A stretch of 12,245 nucleotides of DNA from Gammaproteobacteria bacterium (GTDB lineage Bacteria; Pseudomonadota; Gammaproteobacteria; Pseudomonadales; UBA7434), in assembly GCA_024280785.1 (NCBI GenBank), contig JAJRPK010000108.1, positions 1 through 12,245 of the forward strand. The letters run 5' to 3'. Positions 1-6,731 of the stretch are shown here, in pieces. The notes under the pieces are model-generated. The model was given only the letters and a program-made list of their open reading frames with translations, was not told the origin of the DNA and ran no database searches. The first letter of the stretch is position 1. Each line of letters begins with the position of its first letter. The position numbers were made by a program, and so were the translations under genes.

Positions 1-661
1 GTATAAAAGCTGCGCGATAACTGAATGTGCGCAAACTTGTATCGTCTGCCATTGCGGCGAGTTCTTGCTCGGCTCGATGCTTTTCTTGCGCCCAGTGGGC
101 ACTGCCGTCGGTTCCCATGCCGGTAATATAGTGAAATGACATCGGGCCCGGTGTTTTCGTGAGTTGGTTTTTTTCATTCTTAAATTTCGCAAACTGTTCT
201 CTTGCCGCTAGCCACGCTTTAACAAATGAAACCGGAAAGTCCACATGAATCCAGGTATAGGTAGCATCATCTACATTCATCGATGATGTGCCTAAGCCCC
301 AAAGTACAGTATTCACTTCTCCGAGCACATCGGCCAAAGGGGCATAATCAGTAAAGTTTTGGTGCAGCCGCATTTCAACCTTTCCGGAAGCAACTCCGGC
401 AGCAATGCGAGGTGAATCGCGCCGGGTGATGACGTAGACCTTTTCAACGTCGGGATCTTCAATCGCCGCTTTGAGCAAGCCGTCTCCTGCAGAGCCAGTG
501 GCACCAAATACCATCACTACGCGATTGGCAGCATCGTCACGGATTGGATCCGCCGTAGGTACAATCTTGCCCAAGGTAAGAAAGCCCCAAACGTTGAGCG
601 CCGCCACTAGTAGCAGTACACAGAGAAGGGCAATTAGCAGAAGTTGTATTGCAAATTTCAT
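1..661 (-). CDS. Membrane-anchored NAD(P)-binding SDR/epimerase-like protein (partial)
   Basis: The reading frame opens with ATG at 661-659 on the minus strand and stays open for 220 codons to the left edge, so the C-terminus is missing. Residues about 5-27 form one hydrophobic helix, read as an N-terminal membrane anchor. A Rossmann nucleotide-binding loop, GATGSAGDG, follows at residues 53-61. Later HYITGMGTD (about 177-185) and WAQEKHRAEQEL (190-201) match the strand and helix after the cofactor fold in NmrA/epimerase-like extended SDR proteins. The family binds NAD(P)H; the substrate cannot be told from the sequence. Shine-Dalgarno support is weak (TGGAAA a few bases upstream). A perfect inverted repeat at 678-722 sits just upstream and could carry its control. 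The gene is divergent from the desaturase. The family call is firm, the function open. Confidence 0.85.
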   Translation of the reverse strand, partial: MKFAIQLLLIALLCVLLLVAALNVWGFLTLGKIVPTADPIRDDAANRVVMVFGATGSAGDGLLKAAIEDPDVEKVYVITRRDSPRIAAGVASGKVEMRLHQNFTDYAPLADVLGEVNTVLWGLGTSSMNVDDATYTWIHVDFPVSFVKAWLAAREQFAKFKNEKNQLTKTPGPMSFHYITGMGTDGSAHWAQEKHRAEQELAAMADDTSLRTFSYRAAFI

Positions 662-677
662 TGTCTATTTCCAGTGT

Positions 678-722
678 TTATATTAGTCAATAGGCACTGG
701 CAAATTAATTTGACTAATATAA
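678..722. promoter_or_regulatory. Perfect 13-bp inverted repeat, candidate operator
   Basis: TTATATTAGTCAA (678-690) is repeated in perfect inverse as TTGACTAATATAA (710-722), with a 19-base spacer. It lies 17 bases upstream of the SDR start codon, inside the divergent spacer shared with the desaturase. The symmetry and place fit a dimeric repressor site or a leader hairpin of the SDR transcript. Each arm also carries a TTGACT hexamer that resembles a -35 element reading outwards from the repeat's centre. No regulator gene is adjacent within the window. Confidence 0.5.
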
Positions 723-852
723 GGTGAGTAGGTTGTGTATTTACGTAATTTTTTATCTATGTATTATCCATGTTGTAACTCATTGATTTTAAGGCATATA
801 ACACCACCTGTCAGATTTCGTGATAATGGTATGCCGCGAATGAATGATGCTC

Positions 853-938
853 CAAGTTAAATAACTTGTAGAATATACCCCATAACGGCCATGGTGACGG
901 TACACTTATTACGACAGATTTTTGAATACTACAAGTTA
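853..938 (+). promoter_or_regulatory. Three CAAGTTA boxes in the desaturase leader
   Basis: CAAGTTA occurs at 853-859, inverted (TAACTTG) at 862-868, and direct again at 932-938. The first two form a tight palindrome with a 2-base centre. The second copy is also part of a 10-bp perfect inverted repeat with the third (862-871 with 929-938), which abuts the Shine-Dalgarno AGAGGA (938-943) of the desaturase. The palindrome overlaps a TAGAAT hexamer (869-874) that could be a -10 element. The boxes could be operator sites, or alternative hairpins controlling access to the ribosome site. Apart from these boxes and the 678-722 repeat, nothing else stands out in the 285-base spacer 662-946. Confidence 0.4.
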
Positions 939-946
939 GAGGAAAA

Positions 947-1852
947 ATGAAATTACAAGATTATTTGGATAAAGATGAAATTCGCCACTTTAGCGCACGT
1001 AGTGACGTTAAAGCGGCTGTGCTGGTTTTTTTTAACTGGAGTTTTATTGCTGCTATTTTTTATAGTGTTGCGATATGGACTAACCCACTAACTATCGTGC
1101 TCGCGATAATATTTTTAGGCGGTAGGCAGCTAGGGCTTGGAATCTTGATGCACGAAGCGGGGCATCGAAACTTATTTCAGACGCGCCGTTTAAATGAAAT
1201 AGTAGGTCAGTGGTTATGCGCCTACCCATTACTTTCTGACGCTAACGTTTACGCTCAATCACATAAGCAACACCATCGCCACGCTGGGTCGAAAGAAGAC
1301 CCGGATTTACCAAATTATCAAAGCTATCCGGTGAGTCGCGCTAGCTTTAAGAGAAAGCTATGGCGCGATATTACGGGTCAAACAGGCATTAAATTGTTGA
1401 TGGGGATTTTTAGCGGTGGTGGCGATATTATGGTGCGTGGAGAAAGTAACGCTTCACATCTACCCCAAGCGTTGTTGGTTAACGTTTCGTTGTTAGCAAT
1501 ACTGGCCTTACTTGGTGTGGGTGAACTTTATTTGCTGTGGGTCGTTGCTTTTTTGACAACGTATCCGTTATTTGCCCGCATTCGGCAAATAGCCGAGCAT
1601 GGCGCTGTTACTGATTTATTCGACCTCGATCCACGTCGTCATACTCGCACCACGCTAGCGAATGCAATCGAGCGTTGTTTGTTTTGTCCTAATTATGTCA
1701 ACTATCATGCTGAGCATCATTTTGCCCCCAGCGTACCCGGTTACCAATTAGCAGCTTTGCATCGGTTGTTGATGAGTAAAGGGTTTTATCAAGCAAATCC
1801 TGACGCGCTTGCGCGCGGTTATCGCGATGTTTTATCTAAGGCGGTGTACTGA
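947..1852 (+). CDS. Fatty acid desaturase, membrane di-iron family
   Basis: This 301-residue integral membrane protein belongs to the FA_desaturase family, which uses a di-iron centre and O2 to put a double bond or hydroxyl into an acyl or related lipid chain at the cytoplasmic face. All three histidine boxes are present: HEAGH (69-73), HKQHH (106-110) and HAEHH (254-258), with an extra ligand-type His in IAEHG (218). Hydrophobic segments lie near 22-45, 47-66 and 175-210. The length is normal. The start is well supported: AGAGGA stands 3 bases before the ATG. Its 3' end overlaps the antisense 3' end of the peptidase pseudogene by 34 bases. No neighbour reveals the substrate; carotenoid or sphingolipid-type chemistry cannot be excluded. 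The spacer upstream holds repeated CAAGTTA boxes that may regulate it. Confidence 0.93.
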   Translation: MKLQDYLDKDEIRHFSARSDVKAAVLVFFNWSFIAAIFYSVAIWTNPLTIVLAIIFLGGRQLGLGILMHEAGHRNLFQTRRLNEIVGQWLCAYPLLSDANVYAQSHKQHHRHAGSKEDPDLPNYQSYPVSRASFKRKLWRDITGQTGIKLLMGIFSGGGDIMVRGESNASHLPQALLVNVSLLAILALLGVGELYLLWVVAFLTTYPLFARIRQIAEHGAVTDLFDLDPRRHTRTTLANAIERCLFCPNYVNYHAEHHFAPSVPGYQLAALHRLLMSKGFYQANPDALARGYRDVLSKAVY

Positions 1853-2572
1853 ATTTTTCCAGTGCCTTTTTTTTCAGTACCTTGGCGCAGGGCAACATCT
1901 GCTTCAAAAAAATACAATGCACCACTCCAATAGATTCTCATAAAGCTCCGGGATTGCCGAATGTTTTCACTGAGTTGCGATAGTGTCATTGTAGAAAATT
2001 CAGAGTTACTCTCTCCTCTTTTGAATCCGTCGTAGAGCTTTTGCCAAGTCTGTTGTTCACTGAGTAGTTCTGCACGTCGTTGCAAAACATTTTGGTAAAA
2101 GCTTGCCAATCCTTCGGAAAGCCACAGGTCCGAATCTCCAGGATAGGGAATAAACAGGTGGCTGAATTCATGGTACGCCGTCCAATCTTTTTTTAGGTCC
2201 TGCAAAGAGGCACCTGGATCAACGTAAAACCTGATGCCTTCAAACCGTCCTCGCAGGATCCGGGCAAACGGAACGGCGCCACTGCCGGGTGTAGAGCGCA
2301 AAATAATTTGTATCTTTTCTCTTGGAGGCTCGCCATTTAGTTGGTTTACTGCGGCAACCACGAAACTCAATCAGGCTTTTAGGGTATTTTTTTGCGTGGG
2401 AGTAAATTCTCCCTCCCAATTCAAATGCAGTTGAACCGAGGAAGCAAACAAAATTTCGTTGGTTTTCGATGACGCGAGAGGGCTTGCCAAGAACAAGAGC
2501 ATAAGCAAGATTTCCAACCGGGCAAGCGGGGAACACCTCGGACAGACTGTGTTTAATTTCTTGATAAACCAT
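1819..2572 (-). pseudogene. Broken HExxH (gluzincin, peptidase MA-like) secreted protease
   Basis: The open part, from a TTG at 2370 to the stop at 1819-1821 (183 codons), carries the zinc site HEFSH (coded about 2158-2172) followed 15 residues on by E in WLSEGLASF. This is the HExxH...E layout of peptidase MA/M1-like proteins. In the same frame upstream, an in-frame TGA (2371-2373) separates it from about 64 codons coding a basic segment, a hydrophobic stretch LLMLLFLASPLASS typical of a signal peptide, then mature sequence (FASSVQLHLNW) that joins smoothly if TGA was a Trp codon. No start codon opens that frame; removing one T from the TTT at 2566-2568 would join the ATG at 2570-2572 to it (MVIKKLN). 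The C-terminus after FFEADVALRQ reads into the antisense of the desaturase and looks foreign, so the end seems deleted. It lies downstream of the sulfotransferase on the same strand. Confidence 0.72.
1846..1880. repeat. 8-bp inverted repeat at the convergent gene ends
   Basis: GTACTGAA (1846-1853) spans the desaturase stop codon and is mirrored by TTCAGTAC (1873-1880); a run of eight T precedes and enters the right arm. It could act as a weak transcription stop for the desaturase, but the T-run is in the loop and arm rather than after the stem, so this is not a classical terminator. Confidence 0.25.
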
Positions 2573-2641
2573 CACCTCTAGCTATAGATTGAAGGATTGG
2601 AATGGCAGCCTGTTTTTCGGTGTTAGTATTGCTGATCGCCA

Positions 2642-3862
2642 TCAACTATACCCATATTCTCTCGCCAACTTTTGACATTCCTCACCCGTCGGATAAAAGG
2701 GCCCCTGCGCTTGTTGCTGTTCAACTCTGTCAAAATCATTGATATGCACATCTGATGCACCCTCTGCAACGTTGCCTGTGCGGCTTTTGTAGGGGTTAAC
2801 CATTGTTTGGTCAAAAGGGATATTTAACAGTGTGCTAACTTGCCGCAGCGGTGGTTCGGGGTCAATCACCAGGTCTTCGTAACGGATGACACACTTGCGT
2901 TCGTTAGGCACGGTACCGAGAAACTCAATGATATTGTTGTTATGGACGGTCCAAAAAATTTCACCCATTTGGTAAGGGCTTAGCCCGGGCTTAAACAAGC
3001 CTCGAATATTTTTATACATTTGCAACTCTACGAAAGAGCGAATCACATCGTGAGGATTTCTTATGATGTGAATAAAGCGAGCATTCTTAAACTGTTTACC
3101 AATACCTTCTAGATTAGCAAGTTGCATACTATAAGCGGGCGATTTATCAATGATTAAGCGGGAAGGGTCCGCCTGGTGTAATTGTTGGTAAAGCTCTGAT
3201 ACAGCCAGCCCCTCCTGTTCCCATTGTATAAACGTTTTTGAAAATCTTGTAATGGATTGATTCAGGCGTGAGGCAAGTTCAGGAATGATTGAAAATCTTA
3301 ACAGCGGCAGCACCTTGCTAGCGCGTTCTGACATCGTGCTGAAATGGGCCAGCGATAATTCTCCGGGTGCCCACAGAAGTTCGTGTGTATTGAGCATGGT
3401 CCTAAAAAGAGTGGTGCCAGAGCGAGGACAGCCAAGCACAAATCCGATGGCAAAATCCTGCTCAACAAGACCGCCACGGCCCAGGCCTCCCTTGCCCCTG
3501 AAGCTGTAGCACTCACGGCTTAAAGCACTTGTGGGAGGCTCAGGGTATGAATCCTTGATATAGAGCTCACAGAATTGCCTGGCCGATAAAAAAGCGACTT
3601 CATTAAACCTATAACCTAAACAGCCCACTTGATAGGAAAACTGCTCAATAAAATGGTTAAACTGCGTAGCGTCTTTAAGTAAAACATCACCTTCGTAAAA
3701 AGGGGGCGCAACAATTGTTGCATTCAATGTTACATTGAGAGTTGCTTGCTGGACGCCCATAGAAGTAAAGATCTCTTGAAGCAAAGAAGATAATGTATCA
3801 AGCCAACAAGCTTTGTCGAGTTGCCCTAATCGAATTTTTTTACCTTTAATGTGGCTGTTCAT
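2642..3862 (-). CDS. PAPS-dependent sulfotransferase
   Basis: This 406-residue protein is a sulfotransferase that would move the sulfuryl group of 3'-phosphoadenylyl sulfate to a hydroxyl or amine acceptor. The 5'-phosphosulfate loop GCPRSGTTLF is at 144-153, followed by a PGELSLAHFSTM segment (166-177) resembling the PPEL...F.TM pattern I recall from polyketide-associated sulfotransferases. The 3'-phosphate motif FIHIIRNPHDVIRS is at 263-276, and a typical IRYEDLVIDPE comes near 327-336. The first 130 residues precede the sulfotransferase fold, contain no family motif I know, and end in a Gly-rich linker (GKGGLGRGG, 123-131). There is no signal peptide, so it is probably cytoplasmic. The start ATG has only a weak ribosome site. 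A perfect TTGACA lies about 100 bases upstream on this strand with only poor -10 matches. The acceptor is unknown; no biosynthetic cluster surrounds it. Confidence 0.9.
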   Translation of the reverse strand: MNSHIKGKKIRLGQLDKACWLDTLSSLLQEIFTSMGVQQATLNVTLNATIVAPPFYEGDVLLKDATQFNHFIEQFSYQVGCLGYRFNEVAFLSARQFCELYIKDSYPEPPTSALSRECYSFRGKGGLGRGGLVEQDFAIGFVLGCPRSGTTLFRTMLNTHELLWAPGELSLAHFSTMSERASKVLPLLRFSIIPELASRLNQSITRFSKTFIQWEQEGLAVSELYQQLHQADPSRLIIDKSPAYSMQLANLEGIGKQFKNARFIHIIRNPHDVIRSFVELQMYKNIRGLFKPGLSPYQMGEIFWTVHNNNIIEFLGTVPNERKCVIRYEDLVIDPEPPLRQVSTLLNIPFDQTMVNPYKSRTGNVAEGASDVHINDFDRVEQQQAQGPFYPTGEECQKLAREYGYS

Positions 3863-4295
3863 GTTTGGTCTTACCCCAGACTGTTATTGCGCAATTTAAG
3901 CTTTGACCGGCGAATCATAAATTTAAAAATAGAAAATGTACAAAGTTGAAGAAATGATATTTGTCAAGAAAATAGTTAAAAAATGGGGTCACCAACCAAG
4001 GACGAAAATCGAACGACGGGTATTCCTCCCCCAATCAAGCAGACATATTCATTTAGCGCCAATTATTATCTTAGTGAGGTAAAAGCTTTACTCTCCAAGC
4101 GGCATATAACAACGGGAATAATTTATACGTTAGAAAACAAAGGCTTAAGGTTGGCTATCATTTTTCATGGTGAGAGATGTGCAAAATATATGCTATTATT
4201 AGTGTCTGTTTAGCAATGATATCAATAAGGCTAAACTGACGCAGCGACGGCCTGCATACTAAGTGATACTACTAATAAAAGTGAATAGATTAGCT
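3863..4295. other. Divergent spacer between sulfotransferase and protease genes
   Basis: This is an AT-rich stretch with no convincing gene. It must hold the promoters of both flanking divergent genes. On the minus strand a consensus TTGACA (3962-3967) is the only strong -35 match, but no good -10 stands at 17 bases. A 76-codon plus-strand frame at 3983-4213 has no ribosome site and no recognisable protein features. No terminator or RNA gene is seen. Confidence 0.5.
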
Positions 4296-4330
4296 AATGA
4301 AATGAAATGAAATGAAATGAAATGAAATGA
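4296..4330 (+). repeat. Seven perfect AATGA pentanucleotide repeats
   Basis: The unit AATGA is repeated seven times without error, ending 26 bases before the protease ATG. Pentanucleotide tracts of this kind are prone to slipped-strand change in copy number. Each unit offers an ATG, but those read ATG AAA TGA and stop at once, and the last one (4327) stops after seven codons, so the tract does not extend the protease reading frame. A change in copy number would alter promoter spacing or the leader, 5 bases at a time. Confidence 0.95.
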
Positions 4331-4356
4331 AAATAAAAGAAATAAATTAAAATTAA

Positions 4357-6549
4357 ATGAAACTAAATTTTATTCCCAAGGGCGTGTATCAATACGGCGG
4401 TGTAAACACACTGCTGCTGTTATTACTGTTGTTATTGCTATTGTCCGTAACTAGTTTTCTCTACGCTGCGGCTTCTTTATCTAGCCCCCTTTCTCCAGAG
4501 CTAGAAAAAATTAATCAGTATTTCCCGTTGCTTACCCCATTAGAACTGGACCGTATCGATAGTTCCTTAAAAAAGGAACTGGCAGCAGGTGTTATTCCAG
4601 AAATATTTGTTGTTTACAAAAGCGCTTTGTCCAGGACAGCACTAAGAACAAAATTGATGCCAGCGGCGCGAAAACTGCTGCGTATAAAAAAACGTGATGA
4701 GCGACGCGTTACTTTGTTAAAAAGTCGGACCAACTTAATGAAGGAGCTTCGTGTTAAAAGAGCTTCTATTATGCTGCGTCGTCAATACAATCATTTGCCG
4801 GTGATCAAAGTAACCGTCAATAACGAGCAAGATATTAAAGCCCTGTTAGCGCATCCTTCCGTATCCGGTTTAGCAAGCAACGTTAAGTTTAAAGCGGTTA
4901 TGAACCAAAGCCGTGGAGTGATTAACCAGCCGGTTGCCATCTCCGAATCAATCACCGGGTCTGGCACCGTTGTCGTAGTATTTGATACCGGGGTTAATTA
5001 CACCCATGCAGATTTTGGTAATTGCACTGCTCCCGGTACGCCGGCTTCATGCAAGGTGGCTTATGTTCAGGATTTCGCACCCGATGATTTTGCCTTGGAT
5101 GCGGCGGGTCATGGATCGAATGTCAGCGGCATAGTCGTTGGCGTAGCTCCTGATACCAAACTGGTAGTGCTGGATATTTTTGACGGTAATTCAGCGAGTA
5201 CTAACGATATAATGGATGCGGTCGATTGGGTTGTTGCTAATGTTGGTACTTATAATTTCGTCGCGGCGAATTTTAGTCTGAGTGATGGAACTGAAAACAG
5301 TGGAACTTGTGATGGAGGGGGTGGACCTTTTGCCAATCCCTTTAAGGCCATGTTTGATTCGCTGGAGGCGGTAGATATATTGACGGTTGTTTCCAGCGGT
5401 AATGATGCATTTAGCAGCGGTATCAGCGGCCCCGCGTGTGTCTCGTCGGCTTTTTCTGTGGGGGCCACCTATGACGCGGCACTCGGCACTCGCAGTTGGA
5501 GTGTCGGTTGTTCTGATAGCGGCATTGCGGTGGATGATATTAGTTGTTTTAGTAATAGTGGTTCCAATCTTGATATGTTGGCGCCAGGGTCGACTATTAC
5601 AGCCGGGGGCTCTACCTTAAGCGGTACGTCGATGGCGGCTCCGCACGTGGCGGGAGCTGTCGCATTGCTCAAACAGCAGTTTCCCGCCACCACACTAACG
5701 ACTATTAAACAGAGGCTCACTAGTTCACCAACGATTATTCTTGATACCCGCAACGGCTTCAGTTTTCCTCGATTGGATGTCGCGGCTAGCTTGGATTTAG
5801 TTGATACCGATGGCGACGGTGTATTTGATCTTTATGACCCCAACCCATTGGACCCCTGTATTCCTTCAACCTTCGCTGCACCGTGTACTAACGATACCGA
5901 TGGTGACGGTAAGACCGATGCGACCGAGGGCGAATTCACCGACACTGACGGCGATGGCATTCTCGATTATCTAGAGTCAGCTATTGTCGATTCTGACAGT
6001 GACGGCGTGTTCGATGAGCTCGATATTGCTAATGCCGATCCCTGTGTACCTACTCAGTTTGTTCTCGCTTGCACGCTGGATACCGATGGCGACGGCAAGA
6101 CCGATGCGACTGAGGGCGAGTTCACCGATACCGATGGCGATGGCATCCTCGATTATCTAGAGTCAGCTATTGTCGATTCTGACAGTGACGGTGTGTTCGA
6201 TGAGCTTGATATCAATAACAGCGATCCGTGTATCCCCTCCAGTTTTGCCGCACCGTGTACTATCGATACCGATGGCGACGGCAAGACCGATGCGACCGAG
6301 GGCGAGTTCACCGATACCGATGGGGATGGCAAAGTAGATTATTTAGAATCAGCGATAGCGGATGCGGATAGTGACGGCGTGGTCGATGAGCTGGACCCCG
6401 ACGATATCGATTATTGTGTGCCAAATGTTAATTCGCAAATTTGTCTGCTTAGCTCGCAAGAGAATATACCCTTGCCGCCATGGCTATTGATGGCATTAGC
6501 ACTGTCGCTTATTTTGATTAACTCAGTCAGAATAACTAGGTCAGAATAA
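4357..6549 (+). CDS. Secreted subtilisin-like (S8) protease with DxDxDG calcium repeats and C-terminal anchor
   Basis: This is a 730-residue serine endopeptidase precursor. Residues 1-39 are a signal peptide with an unbroken run of 11 Leu (19-29). Residues about 40-190 form a basic propeptide ending in an I9-inhibitor-like segment (VIKVTVNNEQDIKALL, 149-164). The S8 domain carries the triad D210 (FDTGVNY), H252 (GHGSNVSG) and S425 (GTSMAAPHVAG), with oxyanion N349 (SSGND). From about 483 come thrombospondin type-3-like repeats rich in DTDGDG, expected to bind Ca2+, in 62-residue units. The end has IPLPPW (704-709), a hydrophobic helix, and Arg at 725 and 728, the layout of CTERM sorting signals, so the enzyme may be surface-held. 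The ATG has no Shine-Dalgarno; its leader is A-rich and contains an AATGA tract. The C-terminal residues were altered by a 14-bp duplication over the stop codon. Confidence 0.95.
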   Translation: MKLNFIPKGVYQYGGVNTLLLLLLLLLLLSVTSFLYAAASLSSPLSPELEKINQYFPLLTPLELDRIDSSLKKELAAGVIPEIFVVYKSALSRTALRTKLMPAARKLLRIKKRDERRVTLLKSRTNLMKELRVKRASIMLRRQYNHLPVIKVTVNNEQDIKALLAHPSVSGLASNVKFKAVMNQSRGVINQPVAISESITGSGTVVVVFDTGVNYTHADFGNCTAPGTPASCKVAYVQDFAPDDFALDAAGHGSNVSGIVVGVAPDTKLVVLDIFDGNSASTNDIMDAVDWVVANVGTYNFVAANFSLSDGTENSGTCDGGGGPFANPFKAMFDSLEAVDILTVVSSGNDAFSSGISGPACVSSAFSVGATYDAALGTRSWSVGCSDSGIAVDDISCFSNSGSNLDMLAPGSTITAGGSTLSGTSMAAPHVAGAVALLKQQFPATTLTTIKQRLTSSPTIILDTRNGFSFPRLDVAASLDLVDTDGDGVFDLYDPNPLDPCIPSTFAAPCTNDTDGDGKTDATEGEFTDTDGDGILDYLESAIVDSDSDGVFDELDIANADPCVPTQFVLACTLDTDGDGKTDATEGEFTDTDGDGILDYLESAIVDSDSDGVFDELDINNSDPCIPSSFAAPCTIDTDGDGKTDATEGEFTDTDGDGKVDYLESAIADADSDGVVDELDPDDIDYCVPNVNSQICLLSSQENIPLPPWLLMALALSLILINSVRITRSE
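5893..6420 (+). repeat. 186-bp in-frame tandem repeats in the protease
   Basis: Three units start at 5893, 6079 and 6265, exactly 186 bases (62 codons) apart; the third diverges near its end. A shorter related piece begins at 5809. Each unit codes DTDGDGKTDATEGEF followed by a second DTDGDG loop, a YLESAI segment, DSDSDGV and a Cys-containing link. In the first 45 codons, units 1 and 2 differ by eleven synonymous changes and no amino-acid change. Confidence 0.93.
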
Positions 6550-6553
6550 CTAA
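6526..6553 (+). repeat. 14-bp tandem duplication across the protease stop codon
   Basis: GTCAGAATAACTAG (6526-6539) is followed directly by GTCAGAATAACTAA (6540-6553), 13 of 14 identical. The protease ends within the second copy. Removing one copy would change the C-terminus from VRITRSE to VRITKAR, so the duplication replaced the last residues and moved the stop. Confidence 0.85.
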
Positions 6554-6564
6554 AGCCAGATGAG

Positions 6565-6731
6565 AATGGCACTTACTTAAGCGTAATGCCGGCGTTTATC
6601 CCCGGAAAAACATCTGTGGCATGGATGCCACAGTTGAGCTACATGGACGTATTTACCGCGTTTTTTCTGGGGACAAACGCCGGCATTGCGTGGATCGAAG
6701 CTAAAACAATGTCACTTAAGTAAGTGGCATT
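6565..6731. mobile_element. Nested inverted-repeat element, MITE/REP-like
   Basis: This 167-bp stretch is bounded by 17-bp inverted ends, AATGGCACTTACTTAAG (6565-6581) and its near-perfect inverse (6715-6731, one mismatch). Inside lies a second pair, 6582-6610 against 6662-6690, built on AATGCCGGCGTTT and CCCC with three mismatches. Inside that is a tight hairpin, CTGTGGCAT (6614-6622) with ATGCCACAG (6625-6633). The whole could fold into one long cruciform or hairpin. It has no coding capacity. The design fits a non-autonomous dispersed palindromic element mobilised in trans. It also lies between the protease 3' end and the convergent esterase 3' end, so it could double as a transcription barrier. 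Confidence 0.7.

Noticed and set aside
2371..2373. TGA in the peptidase as a selenocysteine or recoded codon
   Set aside because: No selenocysteine insertion hairpin is apparent after it, the site is not catalytic, and other lesions occur in the same gene. Nonsense mutation is the simpler reading.
2240..2575. 111-codon minus-strand frame from the GTG/ATG near 2575
   Set aside because: Its product has no signal peptide and no family features, while the neighbouring frame reads a signal peptide and joins the peptidase. It is best seen as an out-of-frame reading of the pseudogene.
3983..4213. 76-codon plus-strand frame in the spacer before the protease
   Set aside because: It has no ribosome site, no recognisable motif and AT-driven composition. 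It is not supported as a gene.
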